Part shown: positions 15,897-23,538 of the stretch, piece after piece
Layout: every line of letters begins with the position of its first letter
How positions within the stretch are numbered: position 1 is the stretch's first letter
Assembly: GCA_943328975.2 (NCBI GenBank)
Contig: CALQCC020000006.1
Coordinates: forward strand, 62,001 to 126,000
Reading direction: 5' to 3'
Origin: Bordetella parapertussis
Lineage (GTDB): Bacteria; Acidobacteriota; Terriglobia; Bryobacterales; Bryobacteraceae
DNA length: 64,000 nucleotides
Program-made: the position numbers and the translations under genes
The notes under the pieces: model-generated
Told to the model about the DNA's origin: nothing
Databases searched by the model: none
The model's input: only the letters and a program-made list of their open reading frames with translations

Positions 15897-17042
15897 CTAA
15901 TCGCCCAGCAGCTTTCCGTAGGATTCCAAGCCCTCGACGTGATCACAGACGGCTTTGATTCCGGCCGTGATCGGGATGGCGAGCAGCAAGCCGATTCCGC
16001 CCCACAGCATTCCCCAGAGCATCAGCGCCAAGGTTACCACCAGCGGGTTCAGGTGGACGCGCGAGCCGACGAACTTGGGGTAAAGCAAGTTGAGCGCGAA
16101 CAAATGAAGGATGGCGACGCTCACCGATATAAAGAGATAGACCGTGGGTTCGGTTGAGAACGGCAGCGCGGCTACCAACGGGGGAATCAAGCCCAGAGGC
16201 AAGCCGATGTAGGGCACCAGGCTGAGGAATCCGCTCATGGGTCCGACCAGGGGCCAATAGGGCAGTCCTACGACAGCGAACAGAATGGAACTCATCACGG
16301 CCAGCAGCAGGCCCAGCAAGAAGTTGCCCACGACGTAGGCGCGCACCATATCGCCGACGCCGTCCAGGGCTTTCATGACGGTGTAGCGCGGTTCGCCTTC
16401 CAACGTGACGATCAAGCGCGAGCGCAGATGATCGCCCCAGCTCAAGATGAAGTAGACAAGGAACGGCACGAACGACGCCATGAGGATGACGCTGTAGACC
16501 GACTGCAAATAATCGTAGGCGTAACGCAGGAGCGCAGTGGGTTCCTGTTGAATGCGGACCTCTTGCACGGGCGGAGGCAGAACGGGCTCGGGTGTGCGCT
16601 TGCCGCGGACAGAACCGGCAGGGGGCGCAGGGATGGCGATCTGCACGCGTTCCTGAAAGCGGCGAGGGACAATGTTCTTGTAGACGTTGTTCTGGAAACT
16701 TTCGACGCGGATCGCGGCGCCCTCGACGATTTGGTTGAGGCGCTCGCCGTAGACAGGAAGGTCGTCTACGAAGGCTTGGCCTTGAACGTATATGCCGAGG
16801 CCCGCAAGATAGAGACCGGTGAGCCACAGTGCGCAGGCGAGGAAACTGGCCAAGCCGCGCGGGACTCTGATTCGCATGAAGAGGCGCACCAGCGGTTCGA
16901 GTAAGAAGGCGATGATAAAGGCGATGATGACGGTGATAAAAAACACACGTCCGTAATATAAGAGGGCGACGCTCGCACCGGCTCCGAGCGCGCCAATCGC
17001 AACGCGGTAGCCTTTTTCGGTAGTGGAGCTAGGAGCGTACAC
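15897..17042 (-). CDS. AI-2E family transporter (PerM-like permease)
   Basis: A multi-spanning protein of the AI-2E/PerM family: paired N-terminal segments (FFITVIIAFIIAFLLEPLV), a central soluble Pro-rich insert (PEPVLPPPVQEV), and the conserved C-terminal block with LVGPMSGFLSLVPYIGLPLG and LYPKFVGSRVHLNPL. The family exports varied small solutes; only some members handle AI-2. The start is uncertain. A GTG at 17042 with GGGAG just upstream gives 381 residues and leaves a gap to the divergent ruvX; a TTG at 17081 would give 394 residues but overlap ruvX. Confidence 0.85.
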   Translation of the reverse strand: MYAPSSTTEKGYRVAIGALGAGASVALLYYGRVFFITVIIAFIIAFLLEPLVRLFMRIRVPRGLASFLACALWLTGLYLAGLGIYVQGQAFVDDLPVYGERLNQIVEGAAIRVESFQNNVYKNIVPRRFQERVQIAIPAPPAGSVRGKRTPEPVLPPPVQEVRIQQEPTALLRYAYDYLQSVYSVILMASFVPFLVYFILSWGDHLRSRLIVTLEGEPRYTVMKALDGVGDMVRAYVVGNFLLGLLLAVMSSILFAVVGLPYWPLVGPMSGFLSLVPYIGLPLGLIPPLVAALPFSTEPTVYLFISVSVAILHLFALNLLYPKFVGSRVHLNPLVVTLALMLWGMLWGGIGLLLAIPITAGIKAVCDHVEGLESYGKLLGD

Positions 17043-17049
17043 TCGACTC

Positions 17050-17062
17050 CCAATATAATTGG
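17050..17062. promoter_or_regulatory. Palindrome with TATAAT between divergent genes
   Basis: CCAAT-ATA-ATTGG forms a 13-bp palindrome in the short gap between the AI-2E transporter gene and ruvX. It contains TATAAT (17054-17059) in the ruvX direction, 11 nt before the GTG at 17071. A shared promoter or operator is plausible; no good -35 was found. Confidence 0.4.
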
Positions 17063-17070
17063 AATAGCAC

Positions 17071-17553
17071 GTGCGCGACAATCAAATTCCAGTGAAGGGC
17101 CGTGTTCTTGCACTGGACCTAGGCAAAAAACGCATCGGATTGGCCTTGAGCGATGCTCTGGGCATCACCGCGCAGGGCTTGCCGACGCTGCAACGCACGA
17201 CTCTGCGGGCCGATGTGGCGGAGCTGGAGCGCATCGCGAGCGAGTATGATGTTAGCCTTATATTGATGGGGCTGCCCTTGCACATGGATGGCAAGGAAGG
17301 CCGCCAAGTGCAGTATACGCGAGAATTTGCCGAATATCTGACGGGCCGCACAGGCCGCCCGGTACAGTTTTGGGATGAGCGTATGACCTCTGTCGAAGCC
17401 GGTCGCGTGTTGCGGGATAGTGGCATCAGCATTGCCAAGCGCGCCAAAGCGGTGGATCGACTGTCTGCCCAGATTCTTCTCGAAAGCTACCTGAGCACAG
17501 GTGAGCTGGCGATCGAAGAATGGGACAACGAAGAAAACGCATCGGAGTATTAA
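17071..17553 (+). CDS. ruvX: Holliday junction resolvase-like protein RuvX (YqgF)
   Basis: A 160-residue YqgF/RuvX nuclease of RNase H fold. It has the signature LALDLGKKRIGLALSD near residue 15, LILMGLPLHMDGKEG, FWDERMTSVEAGRVL and the C-terminal acidic residue in DRLSAQILLESYL. Members act in anti-termination/16S rRNA maturation or junction resolution. Start is GTG 17071 or GTG 17092; the former is used because the TATAAT lies 11 nt before it. The mltG gene follows after 1 bp. Confidence 0.93.
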   Translation: MRDNQIPVKGRVLALDLGKKRIGLALSDALGITAQGLPTLQRTTLRADVAELERIASEYDVSLILMGLPLHMDGKEGRQVQYTREFAEYLTGRTGRPVQFWDERMTSVEAGRVLRDSGISIAKRAKAVDRLSAQILLESYLSTGELAIEEWDNEENASEY

Positions 17554-17554
17554 A

Positions 17555-18583
17555 GTGTTTCGCTGGCTGTTTCGTATAGTTCTTCTCTTACTCGTCTTCG
17601 CTGCCGCAGCTGGAGCGATCGGCTACTTCAGGCTCGCAAAACCGTTTCGCGGATTTGAGGGCGAGCGGATGCTCAACATTACGCGCGGCACCAGCACGAG
17701 AGAAATCGCAAGGCAGTTGGCCGAGGCGGGTGTCATCGAAAATGAATACCTCTTCCTGGCTGCGCGCGCTATCCAGCCCAAAGTGGTCCTTCAGGCGGGC
17801 GAGTATCAATTCTTGGATACCGCAAGCATCTGGGACATCATTGACCGCTTGCATCGCGGCGACGTTTACACCTTTGAATTCACAATTCCAGAAGGCAGCA
17901 ACATTTGGGACATCGCGCGGCTAGTGGAAATGCAGGGCATCATGCACGAAAAGGACTTCCTGGCCGCGGCATCGGACCCAGGGGAGATTCTGGATCTTGC
18001 TCCTGAAGCTACCTCGCTGGAAGGCTACTTGTTCCCAGCGACCTACAAACTCTCGCATAAGACGACGGCGCAGGAGTTGTGTCACATGATGGTGGAACAG
18101 TTCCGCCGTCAGTGGAAGGCGATCGGCGGCGGGATGCCTCCGCATCAGACCGTGACGCTGGCATCGTTGGTGGAAGAAGAAACGGGCGTATCTTCAGAGC
18201 GCGAGTTGGTGGCGGGCGTGTTCTCTAATCGGTTGCGTAAGGGGATGCAACTGGCCTGCGATCCCACGATTATGTACGCGTCGCGCCTGTTGGGGAAGTA
18301 TCGCAACGGTACGATCTATAAAGCGGACCTCAAACGCGAGCATCCGTACAACACCTATCTCAACACGGGGCTGCCACCGGGGCCGATTTCGAGTCCAGGA
18401 AAAGCATCGATGGAAGCGGCGCTGCATCCTGCCGAGACCGATGCCATCTACTTCATGGCGCGCCCGGATCGCAGTGGGCACGTCTTTTCCGCAACCTTGG
18501 CCGCGCACAATCGCGCGGTGCAGAACTTCCGCAATGCCATCTCCGCCGCCAAAGCAGCCGAAGCCGCCGAGCAAGCGAACTGA
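17555..18583 (+). CDS. mltG: Endolytic murein transglycosylase MltG
   Basis: A 342-residue inner-membrane lytic transglycosylase that cuts nascent glycan strands. One N-terminal membrane segment (FRIVLLLLVFAAAAGAIGYF) is followed by a LysM-like region and the YceG domain with the catalytic-Glu motif LASLVEEETGVSSE, VFSNRL and DPTIMYA. Start is GTG 17555, which has GGAG at 17544-17547; further upstream codons lie inside ruvX. The ruvX-mltG order is common. Confidence 0.94.
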   Translation: MFRWLFRIVLLLLVFAAAAGAIGYFRLAKPFRGFEGERMLNITRGTSTREIARQLAEAGVIENEYLFLAARAIQPKVVLQAGEYQFLDTASIWDIIDRLHRGDVYTFEFTIPEGSNIWDIARLVEMQGIMHEKDFLAAASDPGEILDLAPEATSLEGYLFPATYKLSHKTTAQELCHMMVEQFRRQWKAIGGGMPPHQTVTLASLVEEETGVSSERELVAGVFSNRLRKGMQLACDPTIMYASRLLGKYRNGTIYKADLKREHPYNTYLNTGLPPGPISSPGKASMEAALHPAETDAIYFMARPDRSGHVFSATLAAHNRAVQNFRNAISAAKAAEAAEQAN

Positions 18584-18977
18584 GCTGGCTCGCTGGCTGG
18601 GCGAGCTTGAGCCAGTCGTCATTGGCCTGCCCGAATGGGACGTGTTGCGCAAAGCTCTGGCGCCCATCTCCGATAGTTATTTGCGCCGACTTCTGCGTGC
18701 GTCCGGAATCCCGTTACACCCATTAGTCGAAGGCGTGCGACAGGAAGACTTCGCCTCGCTGGAGCGGACCTTGCTCGCATTGTTGGGAGAGGAACGCAAG
18801 GCCGCGCACACTCTGGTGATAGAGGCCAAGGACCACGCCCGGTGGGCGGTGAAAAAGCATCCCGAAAAAGAAGAAATGATTCTGTGGATGCTAACTTGGC
18901 TAGAGAACCCGGGGATCTTTGCGCCATGGCTGGAGATCCGTAAAGGAATGTTGCATGCGCCCACCGAAACTACTTGA
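18534..18977 (+). CDS. Conserved hypothetical protein between mltG and recX
   Basis: A 147-residue soluble protein in a different frame from mltG. The well-formed part begins at about 18585 (ELARWLGELEPVVIGLPEW) and includes SYLRRLLRASGIPLHPLVEG and ENPGIFAPWLEIRKGM. The start is uncertain: ATG 18534 overlaps mltG by 50 bp and adds a Pro/Lys-rich stretch; GTG 18642 would drop residues that look like part of the domain. I recall similar proteins only from acidobacteria. It overlaps recX by 23 bp. Confidence 0.65.
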   Translation: MPSPPPKQPKPPSKRTELARWLGELEPVVIGLPEWDVLRKALAPISDSYLRRLLRASGIPLHPLVEGVRQEDFASLERTLLALLGEERKAAHTLVIEAKDHARWAVKKHPEKEEMILWMLTWLENPGIFAPWLEIRKGMLHAPTETT

Positions 18978-19485
18978 GCTGGAAGAACTAAAGAATTACG
19001 CGGCGATGGCGTTGGCCACGCGGGCGCAATCGAGCTCGGAGTTGCGGACGCGCTTGCGCAAGAAGGCCGCGCACAAGGAGGACGTCGAAGCGATCCTCGC
19101 GTACCTGCAGGAATCCGGCTATGTGGACGACACGCGATTCGCGGGGGCGTTCGCGGAGTGGCGCAAGGAGAACCAGGGCTTCGGCAAGGCGCGCGTGGTG
19201 CGCGATTTGATGTCGCGCAAGGTGACTCCCGCGCTGGCGCAGGCCGCGGCGGAGGAGGCCTATAAGGAGGCCGACGAGGTCAAGCTGATCGAGGCGTTCA
19301 TTGCGCGCAAGTTTCGGGGCAAGGATATGAAGGCGTTCTTGGCGGAGACCAAGAATCTGGCGTCTGCCTTCAGAAGGCTGCGCACGGCGGGGTTCGGGAG
19401 TAGCAACTCGATTCGTGTGCTGAAGCGGTATGCGTCGGCAGCGGAAGAGTTGGAAGATACGCCGGAAGAGATCGAAGAGAGCTGA
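18955..19485 (+). CDS. recX: Regulatory protein RecX
   Basis: A 176-residue RecX, made of three-helix repeats; the family modulates RecA filaments. Motifs SSELRTRLRKKAAHKEDVE, YLQESGYVDDTRFA and GFGKARVVRDLMSRKV are typical. The ATG at 18955 has AAAGGA 7 nt upstream. The C-terminus is acidic (EELEDTPEEIEES). recA is not adjacent. Confidence 0.9.
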   Translation: MRPPKLLELEELKNYAAMALATRAQSSSELRTRLRKKAAHKEDVEAILAYLQESGYVDDTRFAGAFAEWRKENQGFGKARVVRDLMSRKVTPALAQAAAEEAYKEADEVKLIEAFIARKFRGKDMKAFLAETKNLASAFRRLRTAGFGSSNSIRVLKRYASAAEELEDTPEEIEES

Positions 19486-19494
19486 CCGCTTGCT

Positions 19495-19530
19495 CACGCG
19501 CGCGGCTCGAAGGATTGAGCGGCGCGCGTG
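19495..19530. terminator. Bidirectional hairpin between recX and sodA
   Basis: CACGCGCGC (19495-19503) pairs perfectly with GCGCGCGTG (19522-19530), with an inner GCTC/GAGC stem. It lies between two converging genes. No T-tract follows on either side, but the stem is very stable. Confidence 0.6.
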
Positions 19531-19545
19531 GCAGCGAAAGAGGGA

Positions 19546-20151
19546 CTACTTGTTGAAGCGGGCTTCGGCGGCGGGCCAATTGACTACGTTCCACCAGTTG
19601 GCGATGTAGTCGGGGCGGCGGTTCTGATACTTGAGGTAGTAGGCATGCTCCCACACGTCGCAACCGACGATGGCGTTCTTGCCTTCCATCAGCGGGTTGT
19701 CCTGGTTGGGGCTCGACGTGATCTCGACGCCGGAGCCGGTCTTAATCAACCAGGCCCAGCCGGAACCGAAGCGGCCAACGCCGGCGGCGCTGAACTTGGT
19801 TTTGAAATCTTCGAAGCTACCGAAGGCGGTGTTGATCGCCTGCGCAAGGTTGCCGACGGGGGTGCCGCCTTGGTTGGGTCCCATGAGTTCCCAGAAGAGC
19901 GAATGGTTCCAGTGGCCGCCACCGTTGTTGCGGACGGCGGTGCGGATCGCCTCGGGGACGATGGCGCAGTTGTTGGCTAGGAGTTCTTCGATGGACTTCG
20001 ATGCGAGATCCGGGGCGGACTCGAGAGCTTTGTTGAGATTGGTCACGTAGGCTTGGTGGTGCTTGCCGTGGTGAATCTCCATCGTCAATTTGTCGATGTG
20101 CGGTTCCAGCGCGTCGTGCGCGTAGGGGAGTGCGGGTAGTGTGAAAGCCAT
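19546..20151 (-). CDS. sodA: Superoxide dismutase (Mn/Fe family)
   Basis: A 201-residue cytoplasmic superoxide dismutase. Metal ligands are visible: His27 (EIHHGKHH), His83 ([11 protein letters not shown]), Asp165 and His169 ([10 protein letters not shown]). Metal preference cannot be fixed from sequence by eye. The start is the ATG at 20151; in-frame codons up to 20253 run into a repeat element and were rejected. TACAAT ends 6 nt before the ATG and there is no Shine-Dalgarno site, suggesting a leaderless message. Confidence 0.96.
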   Translation of the reverse strand: MAFTLPALPYAHDALEPHIDKLTMEIHHGKHHQAYVTNLNKALESAPDLASKSIEELLANNCAIVPEAIRTAVRNNGGGHWNHSLFWELMGPNQGGTPVGNLAQAINTAFGSFEDFKTKFSAAGVGRFGSGWAWLIKTGSGVEITSSPNQDNPLMEGKNAIVGCDVWEHAYYLKYQNRRPDYIANWWNVVNWPAAEARFNK

Positions 20152-20157
20152 AGTTGT

Positions 20158-20163
20158 ATTGTA
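20158..20163 (-). promoter_or_regulatory. -10 element of sodA (leaderless type)
   Basis: TACAAT on the minus strand, 6 nt before the sodA ATG. No good -35 is seen; the DNA upstream is the repeat element at 20185-20272. Confidence 0.5.
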
Positions 20164-20184
20164 ACTGGGGATGAGGGTAGTACC

Positions 20185-20272
20185 GTCTGTCCGCTCCCTT
20201 ACGGTCGCGGCTCTGTGTCGGGCTCTGGCAGAGCCCGGACACAGAACCGCCATGCGTGAGCATGCGGACAGA
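20185..20272. repeat. Nested-hairpin repeat element (REP/BIME-like)
   Basis: An 88-bp block of nested inverted repeats between sodA and gatA. Outer arms TCTGTCCGC (20186-20194) and GCGGACAGA (20264-20272) match perfectly. Inside is a long hairpin, GCGG-CT-CTGTGTC-GGGCTC, loop TGGCA, then the complement ending at 20250 with one bulged G, and a small CATGC-GTGA-GCATG hairpin at 20251-20264. The whole can fold as a branched, cloverleaf-like structure. It would end gatA transcription and sits just upstream of the sodA -10. I believe similar elements are dispersed in acidobacterial genomes, but cannot check copies here. Confidence 0.65.
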
Positions 20273-20276
20273 TGCG

Positions 20277-21704
20277 TTAGCGCTGGGATCGTTCGTAGGC
20301 TTCGGCTAGGCGCAGCATGTTCGCTTCGTCGAAGTGTTTGGTCAAGATTTGCAGGCCGACGGGCAAGCCTTCGGGGGTATTGCCGCAGGGGACGCTCATG
20401 CAGGGGATGCCCGTGAGGTCGCCAGTGACTGTATAGATGTCGGCCAAGTAGATGGCCGCGGGGTCGTCTACTTTCTCGCCCAGTTTGAAGGCGGGGTGAG
20501 GGGAGACGGGACCGACGATGGCGTCGACTTGTTCAAAGGCTTGGGTGTAGTCGCGCGAGATGAGGGCTCGGACTTGCTGAGCCTTGAGATAGTAGGCGTC
20601 GTAGTAGCCAGCGCTGAGGACGTAGGTTCCGAGCAAGATGCGGCGTTTACACTCGGCACCGAAGCCTTCGTCGCGGGTGATGCGGTACATCTCGGCCAGG
20701 GTGTTGGCGGAGGCGGCTCTCGTTGTGTAGCGGACGCCGTCGTAACGCGCGAGGTTGGCGCTGGCTTCGGCGGTACAGACGATGTAGTAGCAAGCGACCG
20801 CGTAAGCGGTGTGCGGGAGATTGATTTCCTTGATCTCGCAGCCCAGCTTGGTGAGTTGCGTGATGGCGGCTTGAATAAGATCCCCGGTTTCGGACGGCAG
20901 GCCGTCCATCCATTCTTTCGGAACTCCCAGCTTCATGCCCTTCACTTTGCCGTCGAGCGCAGCGATGTAATCGGCGACGGGGGCGGCGGCGGAGGTCGCA
21001 TCCATTTCGTCACGGCCAGCGATCGCCTGCAGCAGGTGCGCGCTATCGCGAACGTTGCGGCTGAACGGGCCGATGTGATCGAGCGAACTGGCGAAGGCGG
21101 TCAGGCCGTAGCGCGAGACGCGTCCATAGGTAGGCGTGACTCCGGTGATGCCGCAGAAGGATGCGGGCTGGCGGATGGAGCCTCCGGTGTCGGAGCCTAG
21201 CGATACAACGGCGGTGTTCTGGGCGACGACTGCGGCCGAGCCTCCGCTGGAACCGCCGGGTACGCGGTCGAGCGCGACGGGGTTGCGGACGGGGCCGAAG
21301 GCGGAGTTTTCGTTGGACGATCCCATGGCGAACTCGTCGCAGTTGGTCTTGCCGATGATGATGCCTCCGGCTTGTTCCAGGCGAATGACTGCGGTGGCGT
21401 CGTAGGGCGGGATGTAGTTTTCGAGCAGCTTCGAGGCGCAGGTGGTGCGAAGGCCTTTGGTGACGATGACGTCCTTCACGCCGACGGGTACGCCGGCAAG
21501 CGCGCCGGGATCTTCACCAGCGGCGATCTTCTTGTCGACGGCGCGGGCTGCGGCCAGCGCTCGGTCGGGCGAGAAAGTGAGGTACGCGTTGGTCTTGGGG
21601 TTCTCGGCTTCGGCGTAGGCGAGGGATTGCTTCGCGAGTTCTTCTGCGCTGAACTCTTTCTTCAGCAGGCCGGAGCGGATGGAGTCGATGGTGTGTTGGG
21701 TCAT
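20277..21704 (-). CDS. gatA: Asp/Glu-tRNA amidotransferase subunit A
   Basis: A 475-residue amidase-signature enzyme that releases ammonia from glutamine for transamidation of mischarged Glu-tRNA(Gln)/Asp-tRNA(Asn). The Ser-cisSer-Lys triad is visible: Lys in [14 protein letters not shown], then [12 protein letters not shown] and [16 protein letters not shown]. Length is normal. It begins 2 bp after gatC; gatB is not in the window. Confidence 0.96.
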   Translation of the reverse strand: MTQHTIDSIRSGLLKKEFSAEELAKQSLAYAEAENPKTNAYLTFSPDRALAAARAVDKKIAAGEDPGALAGVPVGVKDVIVTKGLRTTCASKLLENYIPPYDATAVIRLEQAGGIIIGKTNCDEFAMGSSNENSAFGPVRNPVALDRVPGGSSGGSAAVVAQNTAVVSLGSDTGGSIRQPASFCGITGVTPTYGRVSRYGLTAFASSLDHIGPFSRNVRDSAHLLQAIAGRDEMDATSAAAPVADYIAALDGKVKGMKLGVPKEWMDGLPSETGDLIQAAITQLTKLGCEIKEINLPHTAYAVACYYIVCTAEASANLARYDGVRYTTRAASANTLAEMYRITRDEGFGAECKRRILLGTYVLSAGYYDAYYLKAQQVRALISRDYTQAFEQVDAIVGPVSPHPAFKLGEKVDDPAAIYLADIYTVTGDLTGIPCMSVPCGNTPEGLPVGLQILTKHFDEANMLRLAEAYERSQR

Positions 21705-21706
21705 CG

Positions 21707-22006
21707 TTAGCGTTCGATCACGAGGGGGACTTTGTAGTAACCGCCGCTGGTGACGGGGGCGTTGGCGACAGCTTCGGCGTTGGAGAGCGACGGGCGCTCG
21801 ACATCTTCGCGTAGTGTGGCGGTGTCGGATGCCTCATAGAGGACCTGCGTCATCGGCTCGACGCCGGTGGTGTCGAGTTCGTTGAGTTTGTCGATGTGGG
21901 TGAGGATGCCGCTCATGTCATGCGCCATGTGGACGACTTCGTCGTCGGTGAGGGCGAGGTTCGCGAGCTCGGCTACGCGGCGGACGTCTTTTTCTGTAAT
22001 CTTCAT
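21707..22006 (-). CDS. gatC: Asp/Glu-tRNA amidotransferase subunit C
   Basis: A 99-residue GatC, which stabilises GatA and binds GatB. It starts MKITEKDVRRVAELANLAL and has the family phrases ILTHIDKLNELDTTGVEPM and LREDVERPSLS. The ATG overlaps the stop of the DUF721 gene by 4 bp and gatA follows at once, so the three genes are one operon. Confidence 0.95.
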   Translation of the reverse strand: MKITEKDVRRVAELANLALTDDEVVHMAHDMSGILTHIDKLNELDTTGVEPMTQVLYEASDTATLREDVERPSLSNAEAVANAPVTSGGYYKVPLVIER

Positions 22007-22380
22007 GCTTGTTTCTTTTTCGATTGTTGGTAGAGCAGAGACATGACGGGATCGGAGATGCCATCGGCTCGGGGAGTTTCGGCGGTCTGCGGCTTGCGGC
22101 GCTGCAGCATGGGGCGGAAGTCGAGGTCGGTGACGAGCGGTTCGCCCAGGATCTCGGCGAGGTTGCGCAAGAGGAAGTGGCGGAGGGCGTAGAGTTGGCG
22201 CTGCCAGATCATGTCGCCTACTTCAATGATGAGCGTGCCGCGCACGAGGCTGGCGGCGAGGGTGTGCTTTTCGATCTTGGGTCCAGCGGCGAGTTTCCAC
22301 GCGGCCTTGGCCCGGTTTTCAGGGTTGTCGGAACCGGCGGGCAATTTCAGTTTGCGGATAAGGCTCGCGGCGCGTTGCAT
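22003..22380 (-). CDS. DUF721 (DciA-like) protein
   Basis: A 125-residue protein with the DUF721 core: AWKLAAGPKIEKHT, GTLIIEVGDMIWQRQLYAL and a C-terminal variable tail (QSKKKQA). Some DUF721 proteins are DciA, the ancestral loader of the replicative helicase DnaB; others are only distantly related. First gene of the gatC-gatA operon. Confidence 0.8.
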   Translation of the reverse strand: MQRAASLIRKLKLPAGSDNPENRAKAAWKLAAGPKIEKHTLAASLVRGTLIIEVGDMIWQRQLYALRHFLLRNLAEILGEPLVTDLDFRPMLQRRKPQTAETPRADGISDPVMSLLYQQSKKKQA

Positions 22381-22401
22381 GGTGGTTCGGGTTGGAAACC
22401 C

Positions 22402-22495
22402 CGCCTACGCTAGGCTTCGGCGGGCAAGCGGGGGAGTTTCGATTGTAGCGCGGGGGGGCAGCCTACGCCAAGGCTACGGCGGGTGAACCCGGGGG
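22402..22495 (+). repeat. Two imperfect copies of a GC-rich palindromic repeat
   Basis: The motif GCCTACGC(T/C)A(G/A)GCT-(x)-CGGCGGG followed by (C/T)(A/G)A-(x)-CGGGGGA occurs at 22403-22435 and 22461-22495, 58 bp apart. Each copy can form a CCGCC/GGCGG stem. They fill the 124-bp gap between the DUF721 gene and the HicA-HicB gene. Likely members of a dispersed family. Confidence 0.55.
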
Positions 22496-22504
22496 ACGCC
22501 GGAA

Positions 22505-22903
22505 CTAAGCTGGAATCGCGTTTGTCCCGGCCAGCGTCGTCGGCTCGGGAATGGGATCACCTTTTTCTCGCATCGTTTCAAGATGCATCTCTATGGCTTC
22601 TTCCATCAAAGCTTTGACTTCTGTCAGCGTTGAAGCCGCCGCAACACATCCGGGCAGGTCGGGGACGTAGGCGCTGTAGCCGGTCGACGTCTTTTCGTGG
22701 ATGACGGTATAGGTCATGATCTCAAGCCCGCTTGTACTTAGGATGCTGCGAAGTGTCTTTGGCGCCAGTTCCTGGAATGGATGGCCTGCAATGGTCACGG
22801 TGCCGAGTTTGGTCGCGTGCTTATATTGTCGATGGCTGCCGCGTTGGCGAACCAACCGCCAGCCATCGAACTCCACCTGTTTAACGACGTCGCGAACCTT
22901 CAC
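22505..22903 (-). CDS. HicA toxin and HicB antitoxin fused in one reading frame
   Basis: A 132-residue ORF joining two usually separate proteins. Residues 1-60 are HicA, a dsRBD-fold mRNA interferase: KQVEFDGWRLVRQRGSHRQY with the catalytic His24, and PKTLRSILSTSGL, where HicA normally ends. Residues 63-132 are a short HicB: MTYTVIHEKTSTGYSAYVPD with LPGC and EAIEMHLETMREKGDPIPEP. Only Glu-Ile links them, and no stop lies between. HicB could also be made from its own ATG at 22717. The ORF starts at GTG 22903. A TGA in another frame (22724-22722) sits at the junction, so the fusion may come from a small indel. The HicB part has no DNA-binding domain. Confidence 0.85.
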   Translation of the reverse strand: MKVRDVVKQVEFDGWRLVRQRGSHRQYKHATKLGTVTIAGHPFQELAPKTLRSILSTSGLEIMTYTVIHEKTSTGYSAYVPDLPGCVAAASTLTEVKALMEEAIEMHLETMREKGDPIPEPTTLAGTNAIPA

Positions 22904-22958
22904 GTGGAAGCTGATCCCACGTGAGTGCCCTTCGAGAATCCAGGATCAACCGGGCAAT

Positions 22959-23504
22959 TTACTTGGTGGCCTTGTTGGGAATCGTTCGCCAAGCCTCGGC
23001 GGTGATTTCGCGACCACGCCAGGCTACCGTTTTGAACGGCCAGGCTTTCGCGACCCAGGCTTTCATGTCTTTGTAGAGTTGGTCTTCGAAGCCTTTGTCG
23101 AATTGGTCTTTCGTGACCCACATCGTTGCGACCACGTCGTAGCCTTCTTTGGGGCTGGGGCGGAGGTAGAAGCAGCCTAGCTCCTTGGTGCCATCGGGAG
23201 TCAGCACGGCGAAGGGGAACGACTTGCGGCCGTCCCACTGGGCTTTCTCGCCGGCCATGTCTTTCGCTTGGTCGGCCATGGTGAGGTCGGGGCGCGGCCA
23301 GTTGCCGCCTTGGGTTTTGCGGATGTGATCGATCGAACTCATGTAGGCCTGGTAGTCGAGCTCGGCTACTGCGGGTCCTAGGGGAACGATCTTGTAGTTT
23401 GCACCCACGTAAGTGGTGGGCACCTGGAATGAGTCGGGGACTAGCTGGGCAAGCGCTGCGACGGGGAGACTTGCCAGCAGCAGGAACAACGTTGCTGGCT
23501 TCAT
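22959..23504 (-). CDS. Secreted protein of unknown function
   Basis: A 181-residue protein with a signal peptide (MKPATLFLLLASLPVAALAQ) and the phrases YVGANYKIVPLGP, ELGCFYLRPSPKEGYDVVATM and KGFEDQLYKDMKAWV. The middle recalls GNAT-type or related alpha/beta domains, but I am not sure. ATG 23504 is chosen for the signal peptide; TATACT ends 6 nt before it. Codons upstream to 24044 lie antisense to the next gene and are not used. Confidence 0.75.
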   Translation of the reverse strand: MKPATLFLLLASLPVAALAQLVPDSFQVPTTYVGANYKIVPLGPAVAELDYQAYMSSIDHIRKTQGGNWPRPDLTMADQAKDMAGEKAQWDGRKSFPFAVLTPDGTKELGCFYLRPSPKEGYDVVATMWVTKDQFDKGFEDQLYKDMKAWVAKAWPFKTVAWRGREITAEAWRTIPNKATK

Positions 23505-23510
23505 GAGCAC

Positions 23511-23516
23511 AGTATA
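23511..23516 (-). promoter_or_regulatory. -10 element of the 22959-23504 gene
   Basis: TATACT on the minus strand, 6 nt before the ATG at 23504. It lies 10 bp from the -10 of the divergent hydrolase gene; the whole intergenic gap is only 34 bp. Confidence 0.5.
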
Positions 23517-23526
23517 TCGCGTGGTG

Positions 23527-23532
23527 TAGAAT
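23527..23532 (+). promoter_or_regulatory. -10 element of the 23539-25440 gene
   Basis: TAGAAT, 6 nt before the ATG at 23539, with no Shine-Dalgarno sequence between. Leaderless-type layout, facing the -10 of the divergent gene. Confidence 0.5.
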
Positions 23533-23538
23533 ATCCGC

